64,000 nucleotides of DNA from Fidelibacterota bacterium (GCA_021734255.1 JAIPJM010000009.1:1-64000), one strand, 5' to 3'; shown: positions 40,203 to 50,762, counted from the stretch's first letter. Numbers and translations are program-made. The notes: a model not told the origin generated them from the letters alone.

Positions 40203-41459
40203 CTAATTCCCCAGTATGCTTGGTATGGATCGATCCAGGACCTGGTGGATCTCTTTTGAGCTTAGATCCTGAACAAAGGTCAGTAATCGATACTTTTCAT
40301 CAATAGAAAAATTGGGGGTCAGTTTCAAGCTGTGAGATAAGGTCTGTTCCACGCCAAGTGATGACATGAGGCTGGAAGCCATATCCCGCATGGCCTGATT
40401 ATGATTTACCTCTCCATTTGTACCGACATAATAGATACTGTCTTCAGTTAATACCGTCCAGCACATCAATGCACCCGGTAATATGCTGAAATTTTGAATG
40501 GCTATGTCAAGGAACAGGCTGTCGGATGATATGTCCAGACCAGTATAACTCAAATGCACATTGCTTCCCTCTAACATCCCCTGTTCCAAAACATTGGATA
40601 ATGTTGAGTAGCTTGCGAAATCACTTTCATGCACACCATCTATGAAAAGTCTGGGTGCTTCAAAGGAGCTACCATAATACACACGTCTGTCTTCCACTTC
40701 TCCCGGATTGTAAAGGTTCATGGGGTCATTGGGGTCTGTCCAGAACACATGGTAGCGAATGGCAGCAAAATTGTCCGGGTAGTCCTCATAGAGTTGATCC
40801 AGATTTTCATTTGCAGTGGGGCAGTTGACACAACCAGCATTGGTGAAAAGTTCAGCCAGCACTCGCTTCCTGATAATGGTCTCCATATTGAATGCTAGCG
40901 TCGCGATCTGTGTTCCACTGGAACCCAGAAATACGAAATTTATAGTTTCTGTTCCTGGATACTGGCCGGTAACGACAAGCGAAGTTCTGTATTTTTCATA
41001 TCTGAAGTGGATAAATGAAAGAGAATCATGTCCGGATGTAACAACACTATCGATCCGCTTAAAATCATCTAGTTCTAGATAATGACTCAGTGAAATTCTA
41101 TGTTCCTCACCCATATATAGCTGCAGATATTCAGCATCTGTAACTACCACTCGAAAGTAGGCATATCCACTAGCCTCTGAATCCTCAGTTGTGTATGAGA
41201 GTGAGAGTTGTGATTCTCCAACTGTTCCTGCAATAAGTTGAACATCCCCTGTTGGTGTCAATTCAGCCACAACGATACCTGGATCTGAATTTCCTGATAT
41301 GACCAAACCAGCCCACTCCAGATCAAGCGTCGTGGTGTCACCTAGGACAAGGTTGACGGTTTGAAAAGTAGTCTCAGCCGGGATGTTTACCTTTGTGGGT
41401 TGCCACCCGCAGGACAGGAGCAGCATAAAGACCGGTATCAGGGCTAAAAGTTTTCTCAT
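40203..41459 (-). CDS. Omp28-related lipoprotein with thioredoxin-like CxxC
   Basis: Lipobox MRKLLALIPVFMLLLSCG; LAELFTNAGCVNCPTANENLDQL. Start corrected to 41459 (ATGA overlap). Confidence 0.8.
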   Translation of the reverse strand: MRKLLALIPVFMLLLSCGWQPTKVNIPAETTFQTVNLVLGDTTTLDLEWAGLVISGNSDPGIVVAELTPTGDVQLIAGTVGESQLSLSYTTEDSEASGYAYFRVVVTDAEYLQLYMGEEHRISLSHYLELDDFKRIDSVVTSGHDSLSFIHFRYEKYRTSLVVTGQYPGTETINFVFLGSSGTQIATLAFNMETIIRKRVLAELFTNAGCVNCPTANENLDQLYEDYPDNFAAIRYHVFWTDPNDPMNLYNPGEVEDRRVYYGSSFEAPRLFIDGVHESDFASYSTLSNVLEQGMLEGSNVHLSYTGLDISSDSLFLDIAIQNFSILPGALMCWTVLTEDSIYYVGTNGEVNHNQAMRDMASSLMSSLGVEQTLSHSLKLTPNFSIDEKYRLLTFVQDLSSKEIHQVLDRSIPSILGN

Positions 41460-43165
41460 ATCCGCCACTCCATGGTCAATCGGAAGCCCGCGAAGGGGTT
41501 CAGGATACGACAAACACCCCCTGTACAGCGTACACCCCCCTTTTCTTTCCCATAAGAACCTCTTATCCACAGACCGTCCAGGGGTTTGACTGATATTTCA
41601 CCACTCACCCAGTGCTGCATATCATTGACCCCTGCAATCAGGTTTGGGTCATCACTCGTATCCCATACCAGTGCTAAGGAGTAATTTCTTTTTATATCTG
41701 CGCTGGCAATAAAATGATAACTACTGTAACTGTGACCTGCTTGTGTCTGGCCATCATAGGTCATCCCATACACTTTTGTTTGCTGTATCTCAACTACACT
41801 TGAAAGAACAAGATCACTATTGGCAACCCAGGATAGGTAGGCAGGCACCAGGGTGTAGTGATCACTGATCTCTGCACTGTTCGCCCCACTAAGCACCGAT
41901 CGAGTGAAAGCCACAAGCATGCGCTGAGACAAGCGATCCCCAGTATACTCCAATTCAGCGAAATATTCTTGCCAGGGATTTTGGCTCTCATCCGTGGAGG
42001 GTAAATATCCAGCATCCATACTCATATATCGGTTGTCCCTGGATTGTGAGATATGGCTTGCATTAAGCACCACCCCCCAGGAATACCCGAAATACTTCCG
42101 CAGTTCTAGTGTCCAGCCTAACTCATCGCCATAGTCTACCGGATGGGTCACATTGGCCAGGAGACTTATGTCATGCTGACGTACACCAGTAGGACCCATC
42201 TGCCAGGGAAGGGCCTTTTGCCCCAGAAGCAGTGGATTCCGTTTATCTGCGATCAATTCTGGTCCATTCAGGTATCGACGGTAATCGAACATAAGCGTTC
42301 CCCATTCGGGAAACCAGTTGACCTGCAGATTGAAGGCCTGGCCCTGCCGCTCATATTCAACATCCCGATTGGTGAGGATCACGCCATAGGTGGTCTGTTC
42401 AAATTCCTGATCAAGAAAAGGTTCATCGAAAGCTTTCCAACTCCGGTTATACTCAAGAAAAATATCCCACCTATCGCCATAGACCGTCTGTCCCCATCCA
42501 GCTTGCAGGGTATGTTGAGTCTGTTTGAGCGTGTCTCTGTAGATCGACCCCGTGTTAGTGTCCATAGTATATCGTGCATAATCAGAGTTCATCTGACTGC
42601 CAATGAAGTAGGGATTAGCCGACAAGCTTCCAGACTCACTGTTTATCGTCGCCTGCACGCCTGCCAGTGTGTAATCAGCTTCACCGTCTGGTTCACGCAA
42701 TTCCGAGCTGGGTGAGTAAAAACGGTAATTATTGTTGATCCCGGCAATAAAGTCAAGCTCATGCTCATCTAGAATGCTGCTGTGAAATCTGAATCCCAGG
42801 ACCTGGTTGTCAAAATCGATGACTTGATCTTTGTAAAGATTGAGGGCTAATCCGCGACCAAACACGGCCGAAAGATTTCCGGTCTCCACTCTCCACGTAT
42901 CAGCTGAATACCGGAGAAGGACATTCTCGACTCCCGTGAATTCGTAGCCATATTCTGGAGGTGCGCTGTATTCAAGGTTCAGATCAAAATACCACGGTCC
43001 TGACTGCACAGATGTAGAAAAGAAATTCTCGATGTAGTCGTAGTCCAGACCAAGCTGTTGGCCCTTGCCATAATTGGTCTGTATTCCGTAGTTCCAGGAC
43101 AGGTTTTTAGCCAGCGTGAGTGTCGGCAATAATAGTATTAGGGTTATGAAACGTCTGGGGACCAA
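41456..43165 (-). CDS. Putative outer-membrane beta-barrel protein (DUF6029-like)
   Basis: Signal peptide, NLSWNYGIQTNYGKGQQLGLDYDYIENFF, VFGRGLALNLYKD. Confidence 0.6.
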   Translation of the reverse strand: MVPRRFITLILLLPTLTLAKNLSWNYGIQTNYGKGQQLGLDYDYIENFFSTSVQSGPWYFDLNLEYSAPPEYGYEFTGVENVLLRYSADTWRVETGNLSAVFGRGLALNLYKDQVIDFDNQVLGFRFHSSILDEHELDFIAGINNNYRFYSPSSELREPDGEADYTLAGVQATINSESGSLSANPYFIGSQMNSDYARYTMDTNTGSIYRDTLKQTQHTLQAGWGQTVYGDRWDIFLEYNRSWKAFDEPFLDQEFEQTTYGVILTNRDVEYERQGQAFNLQVNWFPEWGTLMFDYRRYLNGPELIADKRNPLLLGQKALPWQMGPTGVRQHDISLLANVTHPVDYGDELGWTLELRKYFGYSWGVVLNASHISQSRDNRYMSMDAGYLPSTDESQNPWQEYFAELEYTGDRLSQRMLVAFTRSVLSGANSAEISDHYTLVPAYLSWVANSDLVLSSVVEIQQTKVYGMTYDGQTQAGHSYSSYHFIASADIKRNYSLALVWDTSDDPNLIAGVNDMQHWVSGEISVKPLDGLWIRGSYGKEKGGVRCTGGVCRILNPFAGFRLTMEWRI

Positions 43166-43170
43166 TTGAA

Positions 43171-43665
43171 TTAGCCCGAGGTCTGCTGCTCTTTGATGGC
43201 TTTCTTTATCTCGTCTTCCATCGTGACCTCATCACCAGGGATATATCCCGTGTGTTCCCAAATAATTGAGCCCTCGGCATCCACCAGGATTGAGAAAGGC
43301 ATGGCATTGGTACTGAAATTCTTATAAAAAGTCTGTTCCGTATCCAGAAGGATGAGATACTGCAGTTTCTGTGACCTTACCAGGGATTTGACCCGGCCTA
43401 CAGTCCTGGAATCGTCAATAGCCACACCGATAACCTGAACCCCTTGCTTTTGATAGCTTTGATCGATGCGGTTCAGATGTTTCATCTCTTTCCTGCAAGG
43501 GACGCAGTAGGTCGCCCAAAAGTTGATGAGCGTGATCTTTCCCTGGGTTAATTCCTGAGTGCTTTGGCTGGTATTCTTCAGATCCTTTAATTTCAGATCT
43601 GGGAGTGTGTTACCTGCACCGAATGCGAGCGTCAGGAATAGGAGGAGAGACACAATTTGTTTCAT
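43171..43665 (-). CDS. TlpA-like thioredoxin-fold protein
   Basis: ITLINFWATYCVPCRKEMKHL. Confidence 0.93.
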   Translation of the reverse strand: MKQIVSLLLFLTLAFGAGNTLPDLKLKDLKNTSQSTQELTQGKITLINFWATYCVPCRKEMKHLNRIDQSYQKQGVQVIGVAIDDSRTVGRVKSLVRSQKLQYLILLDTEQTFYKNFSTNAMPFSILVDAEGSIIWEHTGYIPGDEVTMEDEIKKAIKEQQTSG

Positions 43666-44363
43666 TTTACGATGACCACCTTTTGCGTATGCAGGTTGCC
43701 ACCATCGGAAACCGTAAGCAGATAGTTACCTGAGTGAAGGTCGCTCACATTCCAGCTGAAATGATTCATACCAGGAGACAGCGAGTATTTTCTTTCCAGG
43801 ATGGACCGACCTGTCAGGGATACCAACTTAACGAGGTAATCACCGGTCTCATTGATCTGTAGATTGACATTGACCTGAGCATTCACCGGATTTGGATAGA
43901 TATTGGATATTTGAAAATTTTTCGGGACATTGAAGCCTTTATCAATACTCGTCGTGAGATATTCCATTCGTACATATGCAGAATCGATCTCCATACTGGA
44001 GGAGTCAACAACGAAGATCATCCATGATCCTTCACCCAGTTCACCTTGTGATCTGATTTCCAGACTAATCGCAGCTGTGTCACCAGGTGCCAGGATATGT
44101 GTATAAGAGGGTGCGAACTGAAGGGGGATACAGGCTGGTCCAACGCAGTAGTAGATCAACCATGAATCTGGTTTTGACAATTCTACCGGTGTCACACTGA
44201 TATTTTGCTCTGAGCTGGTAAAGCTGACAACCTCTCCATGAAGCTCCACGTAGGACGAATCACCTGTGTAGACTGTATCAAATTGCGTGTACTCAAAATC
44301 ATTGGTTTGTGCTGCGAGCAGCATTGGCATGAGCAGCAGAAATATGTACCTAATTCTCTTCAT
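43662..44363 (-). CDS. Secreted protein with T9SS type A C-terminal sorting domain
   Basis: NIYPNPVNAQVNVNLQI...YLVKLVSLTGRSILE...GNYLLTVSDGGNLHTQKVVIVK. Confidence 0.88.
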   Translation of the reverse strand: MKRIRYIFLLLMPMLLAAQTNDFEYTQFDTVYTGDSSYVELHGEVVSFTSSEQNISVTPVELSKPDSWLIYYCVGPACIPLQFAPSYTHILAPGDTAAISLEIRSQGELGEGSWMIFVVDSSSMEIDSAYVRMEYLTTSIDKGFNVPKNFQISNIYPNPVNAQVNVNLQINETGDYLVKLVSLTGRSILERKYSLSPGMNHFSWNVSDLHSGNYLLTVSDGGNLHTQKVVIVK

Positions 44364-44568
44364 GATCCTCAGTATTTCTCTTTTCTGCCTTATCCTTTGC
44401 CGGCCACATAAAAACCAGACCGATCAATGCCCCATACGCCGTGCTGATATAGGGACTTGAGGTAATGGCGCAAGTACCTGATTTACAGCCGATGAAAAAA
44501 TAATATGAAAAACCCAGTATGGCGCCTACAGCCACTCCTGATAATATTTTTATTTTCTTCTTATCCAT
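44350..44568 (-). CDS. DUF6132-like small membrane protein
   Basis: ILGFSYYFFIGCKSGTCAITSSPYISTAYGALIGL. Confidence 0.75.
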   Translation of the reverse strand: MDKKKIKILSGVAVGAILGFSYYFFIGCKSGTCAITSSPYISTAYGALIGLVFMWPAKDKAEKRNTEDHEEN

Positions 44569-44587
44569 ACGTACTTTCTATGCTCCA

Positions 44588-44974
44588 CTAACCTTCAATA
44601 CCACGAGCCAGATAACAGGCATCGTAGCCTGCCAATCGCAAGATACTGGCGCCCTGCTTAGATCGCTTCCCGTTGGGACAGACCAATACCAGGGTCTTAT
44701 CCTTGTGTGGTGCCAGGTCCACACTTCGCTTTTCAAGTAGAAAAAGTGGTATCTGGATCACATCTTCCCAAAGACTATCACTCTCTCTGATCTCATCTTT
44801 ATTTCTCACATCGATAATAAGGATATCAGATGTATCCATCAACCTCTGATCCAGTTCTGATCGACTTATAGAGGGTGTGGTATATTCATCTTTGTAAATA
44901 CCTTCGAAGGCCAGGTATACAGTTCCAATCACTCCCAGAAGGATCAGAGAATATGCTATCAGACGATAGATCAT
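44588..44974 (-). CDS. Membrane-anchored rhodanese (Cys active loop)
   Basis: ILIIDVRNKDEIRESD, LVLVCPNGKRSKQGASILRLAGY. Confidence 0.9.
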   Translation of the reverse strand: MIYRLIAYSLILLGVIGTVYLAFEGIYKDEYTTPSISRSELDQRLMDTSDILIIDVRNKDEIRESDSLWEDVIQIPLFLLEKRSVDLAPHKDKTLVLVCPNGKRSKQGASILRLAGYDACYLARGIEG

Positions 44975-45393
44975 TCAGGTTCATGCACCTCAATATTCAC
45001 ACTGATATCAACCGCTTTACTCAGCATGGCACTCACTGTGCAATACCTGTCCTTTGAAAGCGACACTGCCTTCTCCAGCTTGGCCATCGGGAGATCTGTT
45101 CCATAAAAATGATAGGTCATATCAATCTTCGTAAAAACCTTTGGATGATCCTCGGCTCGCTCAAAGTCTATGCCGATCTGAAAGTCGTCTACGGCCACCC
45201 GCATTTTTTTCAATATGGACACAACATCCATTGCTGTACATCCACCCAGGCCAAATAACACAAGTTCAGTTGGCTTACTGGCTGCACCAGCACCGCCAAA
45301 TTGTTCCTCACCGTCCATCATGGTCCAGTGATTTGTTTTTCCCCTGGCTGCAAAAGTTGCACCCTGTACCTGTTTAATTTTTATATCTGCCAT
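44971..45393 (-). CDS. OsmC-family protein
   Basis: GGCTAMDVVSILKKMR, RYCTVSAMLSKAV. Confidence 0.93.
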   Translation of the reverse strand: MADIKIKQVQGATFAARGKTNHWTMMDGEEQFGGAGAASKPTELVLFGLGGCTAMDVVSILKKMRVAVDDFQIGIDFERAEDHPKVFTKIDMTYHFYGTDLPMAKLEKAVSLSKDRYCTVSAMLSKAVDISVNIEVHEPE

Positions 45394-45467
45394 TTCATTC
45401 CCCTACTATAACCGGTTCTTTTCCGGACTGATTATATGATTTAAGGTTTCTAATTCAATATGAAAGA

Positions 45468-45665
45468 TCAATCGACCAGAAGTTTATTCATCCGTTCAAC
45501 GATCTGATCGATATTCTCAATACTTTTTTCATGGGCCTGTTGCTCCAGTGTACCCCAGACTGCCTCGCCGCATGCAAGACACACAATTCCCTCAACTTTC
45601 AAGGGTCCCACAAGTTTCGGATATTTCTGGACCAGGTCTTCGATCAACATGTCTTTTGAGATCAT
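45468..45665 (-). CDS. DUF1858 domain protein
   Basis: DMLIEDLVQKYPKLVGPLKVEGIVCLACGEAVWGTLEQQA. Confidence 0.88.
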   Translation of the reverse strand: MISKDMLIEDLVQKYPKLVGPLKVEGIVCLACGEAVWGTLEQQAHEKSIENIDQIVERMNKLLVD

Positions 45666-45748
45666 TCTTACTTCTCCTAGTTTCGAGCGATCACTCTCGC
45701 TCTAAGGCCGACATTCCTTTGAGTACAACCAGTCTCAAAAGTGACAAA

Positions 45749-45774
45749 AAAAGGGAGCTAGATAGCTCCCTTTT
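45749..45774. terminator. Intrinsic terminator downstream of groES
   Basis: AAAAGGGAGCTA-GA-TAGCTCCCTTTT, 12-bp perfect arms. Confidence 0.8.
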
Positions 45775-45797
45775 GTAATCCGGACTGTGGATGAAAA

Positions 45798-46067
45798 CTA
45801 GCTGAGTTTGGCCAGGATATCTCCACGATTCAGGATCAGGTAATCGGTACCCTCATAGGAGAGTTCATCGCCGGCATATTTTCCATAAAGGATAACATCG
45901 CCTTCCTTTACCAATTCCTGCAATTCTTCATCATTTCCTACAGCTGCGATAGTTCCGCGGCGGGGCTTTTCTTTCGCAGTATCTGGGATAATGATACCTG
46001 ATGCAGTTGTCTCTTCTTCACCTGCGGGCACGACCAATACGCGATCATCTAAAGGTTGAATTTTCAT
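45798..46067 (-). CDS. groES: Co-chaperonin GroES
   Basis: IQPLDDRVLVVPAGEEETTASGIIIPDTAKEKPRRGTIAAVG; GDVILYGKYAGDEL. Confidence 0.97.
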   Translation of the reverse strand: MKIQPLDDRVLVVPAGEEETTASGIIIPDTAKEKPRRGTIAAVGNDEELQELVKEGDVILYGKYAGDELSYEGTDYLILNRGDILAKLS

Positions 46068-46079
46068 TTTAGTATGCTC

Positions 46080-46334
46080 CTATATACCTAAAAGTCTATT
46101 GATCTTGTTCCTGTCAAAACCGACAACCGGTCGATTGTTGATCCAGAGTTGGGGGACCCCCTGCTGACCTGTTTTCCTGACCATATCCTGGGCAGCTTTC
46201 TGGTTCCTGCTGACATCAATTTCCTTGAAATTGATCCCCTTTTCTCTCAAATATCTTTTTGCCGTGGTGCAATGTGAGCACGTCGGCGTAGTAAACATAA
46301 TAACTTTTTTTTGTTGTGCTGCAACTGTTGCCAT
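46080..46334 (-). CDS. Glutaredoxin-like protein
   Basis: VIMFTTPTCSHCTTAKRYLREKGINFKEIDVS, GVPQLWINNRPVVGFD. Confidence 0.92.
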   Translation of the reverse strand: MATVAAQQKKVIMFTTPTCSHCTTAKRYLREKGINFKEIDVSRNQKAAQDMVRKTGQQGVPQLWINNRPVVGFDRNKINRLLGI

Positions 46335-46339
46335 GATCT

Positions 46340-46591
46340 TTACGCATCTTTCTTAAAATTATCCAGGTTCAATACCTTGAAGAGGCGTTTGGAAACATCA
46401 GCGGGTACATCACACTCATCTTCAACGACTCGGTACAGTTTTACCGAGCGCTGCATGGTATCATAATACACTTTACACTCAGGACATTCTTCCATGAAGG
46501 AACCGACTTCCTGACATAATTCAGAACCGAGGTCAGCACCAAAGTCCTGACAGATCTTTTTCTGTAATTCTACATCATGTTTCGGTTTCAT
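46340..46591 (-). CDS. Putative zinc-finger-type anti-sigma factor
   Basis: ICQDFGADLGSELCQEVGSFMEECPECKVYYDTM; start at 46591 overlaps sigma stop (ATGA). Confidence 0.65.
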   Translation of the reverse strand: MKPKHDVELQKKICQDFGADLGSELCQEVGSFMEECPECKVYYDTMQRSVKLYRVVEDECDVPADVSKRLFKVLNLDNFKKDA

Positions 46592-47181
46592 TTGACCAAC
46601 CAACCTTCTCGTTTCAGAATGGTATTCATACTATCCCTGAGAAACAATCGAGCCCGCATGAGCCTCACCTTTACGTTGCTCTCTGAGAGATCCAGCATCT
46701 CAGCTGTCTTGGCGGTTGATAATCCCTCAAGGTCCCTCAGGACAAAGACCGACCTGTATTTTTCATCCAGATCATCAAGCGCTTCTTTCAGCGCGATCTT
46801 GAACTCTTCATCAGACACTTTGGTCTCGATGTAGTTCGGCCAATCAGATATATCCATTCCATGCAGGCTTTCAAAATCAGGCTCCTGAATCGAGTGGGAT
46901 ACCCTCATCCTGGACTGTTTCCGCAACTTTCCGAGAGCAGTATTCACACCAATACGGTAAAGCCAGGTATAAAAACTGGATTTACCCTTGAATGTCTGGA
47001 TCTTCTGCAAGGCTGTCATGAACGTTTCCTGAAGCATATCTTCAGCATCTTCATTGTTCCTTAACATGCGCAGACCCAGGTTATAGATCCTCGCGGAGTA
47101 CATATTCACAAGCTGGGCTTGTGCTTTCTGATCTCCGTCCCGGGCGGCTTGAATAAGCTCCGGCGTCTCTTCACTTGTCAA
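46588..47181 (-). CDS. ECF RNA polymerase sigma factor (RpoE-like)
   Basis: NNEDAEDMLQETFMTALQKIQTF region 2; LDEKYRSVFVLRDLEGLSTAKTAEMLDLSESNVKVRLMRAR region 4. Confidence 0.96.
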   Translation of the reverse strand: MTSEETPELIQAARDGDQKAQAQLVNMYSARIYNLGLRMLRNNEDAEDMLQETFMTALQKIQTFKGKSSFYTWLYRIGVNTALGKLRKQSRMRVSHSIQEPDFESLHGMDISDWPNYIETKVSDEEFKIALKEALDDLDEKYRSVFVLRDLEGLSTAKTAEMLDLSESNVKVRLMRARLFLRDSMNTILKREGWLVK

Positions 47182-47264
47182 TTCACGTATGATTGGATGC
47201 TTTCCTTCAGGTCTCGTTACACAACAATTTTACCCTATCATTTTCCAGGTGGAAATTGTTTGGT

Positions 47265-48329
47265 TTAAATCTCTTCCAATCGGTTCACCATTTCAGCGGC
47301 AACCAGCTTCTCATGAAGCTCCGATAAGTCTCCATTGGTGATCTCTTCCAGACGATATAAGGTTAGATTGATCCGATGGTCGGTTACTCTACCCTGCGGG
47401 TAGTTATAGGTTCTGATCTTGGCTGAGCGGTCCCCCGTTGATACCAGTGTCTTTCGCAGGGCAGCAACTTCGCTGTTCTGCTTATCGCGTTCCTCTGCCA
47501 ACAGGCGGGCACGCAGGACCTTCATGGCCTTATCTTTGTTCTTGTGCTGGGATGATTCATCTTGGCAGGAGACCACCAGCCCGGTAGGCAGGTGAGTGAT
47601 CCGAATTGCTGATTCGGTTTTATTCACATGCTGACCACCAGCTCCACTGGCCCGAAATGTATCGATCCTCAAATCACTTGTGTTGATCTCGATATCTACT
47701 TCTTCAGCCTCAGGGAGTACGGCAACTGTGGCCGCAGAGGTATGGATTCGACCACTTGACTCAGTCTGTGGAATTCGTTGAACGCGGTGAACACCACTTT
47801 CGAATTTTAATCTTCCGTAAGCTTCTTCACCATTGATCTGGATGATGGCCTCTTTTGTTCCACCGCTGCCGAGTTCATTCAACGTGATAATCTCATGTTT
47901 CCAAGCGTTGTTCTCTGCATAACGCAGATACATGCGCATCAGGTCTGATGCGAAAAGGGCAGCTTCATCCCCTCCGGTGCCGGCTCTGATCTCAAGAATG
48001 GCGGCGCCTTGATCAGCTGGATCCTTGGGAATGAGGAGAACCTTGAGTTCTTCCTCCAGCTTCACCTGGTCGTCTTTAAGCCCATCCAGCTCTTCTTTAA
48101 CGATCTCCTTCAACTCATCATCATCGCCCATGAGGATCGCTTCATCCTCTTCGATGTTCTCAAGGAGAGAGCTGTAGCGGTCAAAAACCTCCAGTACATT
48201 TGAAAGATCACGGTGTTCACGAGCGATCTTGGCATAACGACGATTGTTCGTCATGATCTCAGGATCGGAGAGCTGACCCTCCAGGATCTTGAATTTTTCT
48301 TCGAGGGCTGGTCTTTTGTCCAGAAGCAT
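47265..48329 (-). CDS. prfA: Peptide chain release factor 1
   Basis: [41 protein letters not shown] motif. Confidence 0.97.
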   Translation of the reverse strand: MLLDKRPALEEKFKILEGQLSDPEIMTNNRRYAKIAREHRDLSNVLEVFDRYSSLLENIEEDEAILMGDDDELKEIVKEELDGLKDDQVKLEEELKVLLIPKDPADQGAAILEIRAGTGGDEAALFASDLMRMYLRYAENNAWKHEIITLNELGSGGTKEAIIQINGEEAYGRLKFESGVHRVQRIPQTESSGRIHTSAATVAVLPEAEEVDIEINTSDLRIDTFRASGAGGQHVNKTESAIRITHLPTGLVVSCQDESSQHKNKDKAMKVLRARLLAEERDKQNSEVAALRKTLVSTGDRSAKIRTYNYPQGRVTDHRINLTLYRLEEITNGDLSELHEKLVAAEMVNRLEEI

Positions 48330-49321
48330 TAATCAATTGCCTCTGCTACATAGGTCTGACCCTGGTAATCCTCTAATTTGTCGCCGAAGGCTGATTTAAG
48401 TGATTCGATCGCCACCGTTAGCTGATCATCATCAGGCTCGCTTGTGGTGATATTCTGAAGCCAGATCCCTGGTGCAGCTAATGCCCGCACCCATTTGATG
48501 TGACGATATTTTGAGGACAACTTCAAGACCTCGTAGGAGACACCTGCAACCAGTGGTATGAGCGGAAGATGGGTCAGTAATCTGATCTGCAGGGTCATTT
48601 CACCGACAAATAATTTCACCACACTGTCGATAATGGCGAACAGCAGGATGGAGGACAGCAGCACAATGAATATGAAACTGGTCCCACATCTTGGATGCTG
48701 CGTTTGAAATGGTCGAGCAGATTCAAGATCCAGAGTTTTCCCTGCTTCAAATGTATAGACGGTCTTATGCTCAGCCCCGTGGTACTGGAAGAGTCGTTTC
48801 ACGTCTTTCATCAAGGAGATCGCCCAGAGATAGCTAAGGAAAAGCGCTATCCGGATCATGCCCGAGACTATATTGAAAGTGAAGGCGGTTTCAGAAAGAT
48901 TTAGCAGATTGCCGGTCACGAAGATCGGTGTGACAAAGAACAATCCCAACCCGATCCCGAAAGCCAGCAGGGTACCGAGGAAACCAAGAATTCTGTCTTT
49001 CAGACCCATTTCTGCCGGCGTCTCCTCCTCGAAGGCGATCTCAGCCGACTCATTCAGGGTTTTCACACCCATCTTCATGGATTCGAATAGCGCGATCATT
49101 CCACGTATGATGGGTTTCTTGAAGATAGCCCGCTTTTCCACCAGCGAGATGAATTCTTCTCTGCGGGTAATGATCTCACCTTTGGGGTTTCTAACCGCAA
49201 TGGCATAAGCACCAGGCACTCTCATCATCACACCTTCGATTAACGCCTGTCCCCCAACAAGGATCGACTGCTGCGCAGCGAGAAATGCCTGAAACATGAT
49301 TCTAAATGGACGTTTCAGCAT
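48329..49321 (-). CDS. DUF1385 membrane protein
   Basis: [52 protein letters not shown]. Confidence 0.93.
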   Translation of the reverse strand: MLKRPFRIMFQAFLAAQQSILVGGQALIEGVMMRVPGAYAIAVRNPKGEIITRREEFISLVEKRAIFKKPIIRGMIALFESMKMGVKTLNESAEIAFEEETPAEMGLKDRILGFLGTLLAFGIGLGLFFVTPIFVTGNLLNLSETAFTFNIVSGMIRIALFLSYLWAISLMKDVKRLFQYHGAEHKTVYTFEAGKTLDLESARPFQTQHPRCGTSFIFIVLLSSILLFAIIDSVVKLFVGEMTLQIRLLTHLPLIPLVAGVSYEVLKLSSKYRHIKWVRALAAPGIWLQNITTSEPDDDQLTVAIESLKSAFGDKLEDYQGQTYVAEAID

Positions 49322-49342
49322 TATGGTACCAGTTTCTGGTAT

Positions 49343-49555
49343 CTATTTAGCTGCTTTGGTCGTGCTATATTTTTTATTGAACTTATCGATACGACCGGCT
49401 GTATCCAGTAGTTTCTGTTTTCCAGTAAAATATGGGTGGCACTCGTTGCATATTTCAATATGCAGTTCGCCGACTGTGGTGTAGGTCTCAAAAGTGTTCC
49501 CACAGGCACAGACAACCTTATTCAACTCATATTTAGGATGGATTCCTGATTTCAT
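49343..49555 (-). CDS. rpmE: 50S ribosomal protein L31
   Basis: [57 protein letters not shown]. Confidence 0.97.
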   Translation of the reverse strand: MKSGIHPKYELNKVVCACGNTFETYTTVGELHIEICNECHPYFTGKQKLLDTAGRIDKFNKKYSTTKAAK

Positions 49556-49574
49556 TTTATACTAACTCCCTTTG

Positions 49575-50762
49575 TTATTTCAACTTTGCGACAGCTTTTG
49601 CCAGCCTGTCTAGCCCCTCTTTGATCGCGTCCATGGATGTAGCATAGGACATGCGAACATGTTCTCCGGCACCAAAAGCGGAGCCGGGAACGACGGTAAT
49701 ATGGGCTTCATCAATTAAATATTTTGTCAGATCCATGTCATTCTTGATGGAATATTCTCCAGCTGACTTTCCGAAGAGACCTGAGATCTTTGGAAATACA
49801 TAGAAGGCACCTTCAGGCTTCAGACAGGTGATGCCCGGCATATCATTTAAGGCTTTTACCATATAATTCCTTCTTTCCACGAATTGACGCTTCCACTCCT
49901 CCAGAAAAGTAGGCTCGGTCTGCAGTGCATGCTCAGAGGCATACTGGGCGATGGAATTTGGATTGCTGGTTGCCTGGCCCTGAAGTTTACCCATAGCCTT
50001 TGCCAGCTCAGGTGTAGAGGCGGTATATCCAATTCTCCAACCCGTCATGGCGAAAGCTTTTGACATACTCTGGACAGTTATGGTACGCTCGTATCCCCCG
50101 TCAAGTCCGGCAAGGCAGATATGCTCACCATCATAGACCAGCGCTTCATAGCATTCGTCAGAGATGATCCACAGATCGTGTTCATTGGCGACATCGACTA
50201 CCGCCTGCAAGCTTTCTCGGTTCAGGACAGCACCACTTGGGTTTGAAGGTGTGTTGATGATCATTCCCTTGGTCTTGGATGTAACGCCAGCCAGCAGCTG
50301 TTCCCGGGTCAGTTGAAAATCATCTTCTGCTTTTGTCTCGATGAAAACAGGTGTTGCATCACTCAACTTCACTAATTCTGGATAGGTAACCCAGTAGGGT
50401 GTCAGGATGATGACCTCATCACCCTCCTCAAACAATGCCATCATGATATTAAAGAGAGAATGCTTGGCACCATTGGAAACAACGATCTGACCTGCTTCGT
50501 AGTCAAGACCATTATCCTTTTTCAACTTATCAGCAATTGCCTGTTTTAGTGTTGGTGTACCTGATGCGGGTGTGTAGCGAGTTTTCCCTGCCTCCAATGC
50601 AGAATTTGCTGCTTTAACAATATGCTCCGGTGTGTCGAAATCAGGTTCGCCAGCACCAAATGAAATAATGTCTACCCCCTGTGCTCTTAATTGAGCAGCA
50701 GCTTCCATCACAGCCATCGTAGCTGAAGGCTGTAAGGCATTGATTCTTTTTGTAAAACTCAT
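49575..50762 (-). CDS. Pyridoxal-phosphate aspartate aminotransferase family
   Basis: ISFGAGEPDFDTPEHI, NTPSNPSGAV, QSMSKAFAMTGWRIGY. Confidence 0.95.
   Translation of the reverse strand: MSFTKRINALQPSATMAVMEAAAQLRAQGVDIISFGAGEPDFDTPEHIVKAANSALEAGKTRYTPASGTPTLKQAIADKLKKDNGLDYEAGQIVVSNGAKHSLFNIMMALFEEGDEVIILTPYWVTYPELVKLSDATPVFIETKAEDDFQLTREQLLAGVTSKTKGMIINTPSNPSGAVLNRESLQAVVDVANEHDLWIISDECYEALVYDGEHICLAGLDGGYERTITVQSMSKAFAMTGWRIGYTASTPELAKAMGKLQGQATSNPNSIAQYASEHALQTEPTFLEEWKRQFVERRNYMVKALNDMPGITCLKPEGAFYVFPKISGLFGKSAGEYSIKNDMDLTKYLIDEAHITVVPGSAFGAGEHVRMSYATSMDAIKEGLDRLAKAVAKLK

Noticed and set aside
41459-41570. N-terminal extension of the Omp28-like ORF (MDKRFLW...)
   Set aside because: It overlaps the upstream barrel gene; the lipobox start at 41459 with ATGA coupling is more plausible.
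41567-41575. TTATCCACA DnaA-box-like match
   Set aside because: Single copy inside a coding gene with no cluster or AT-rich unwinding region.
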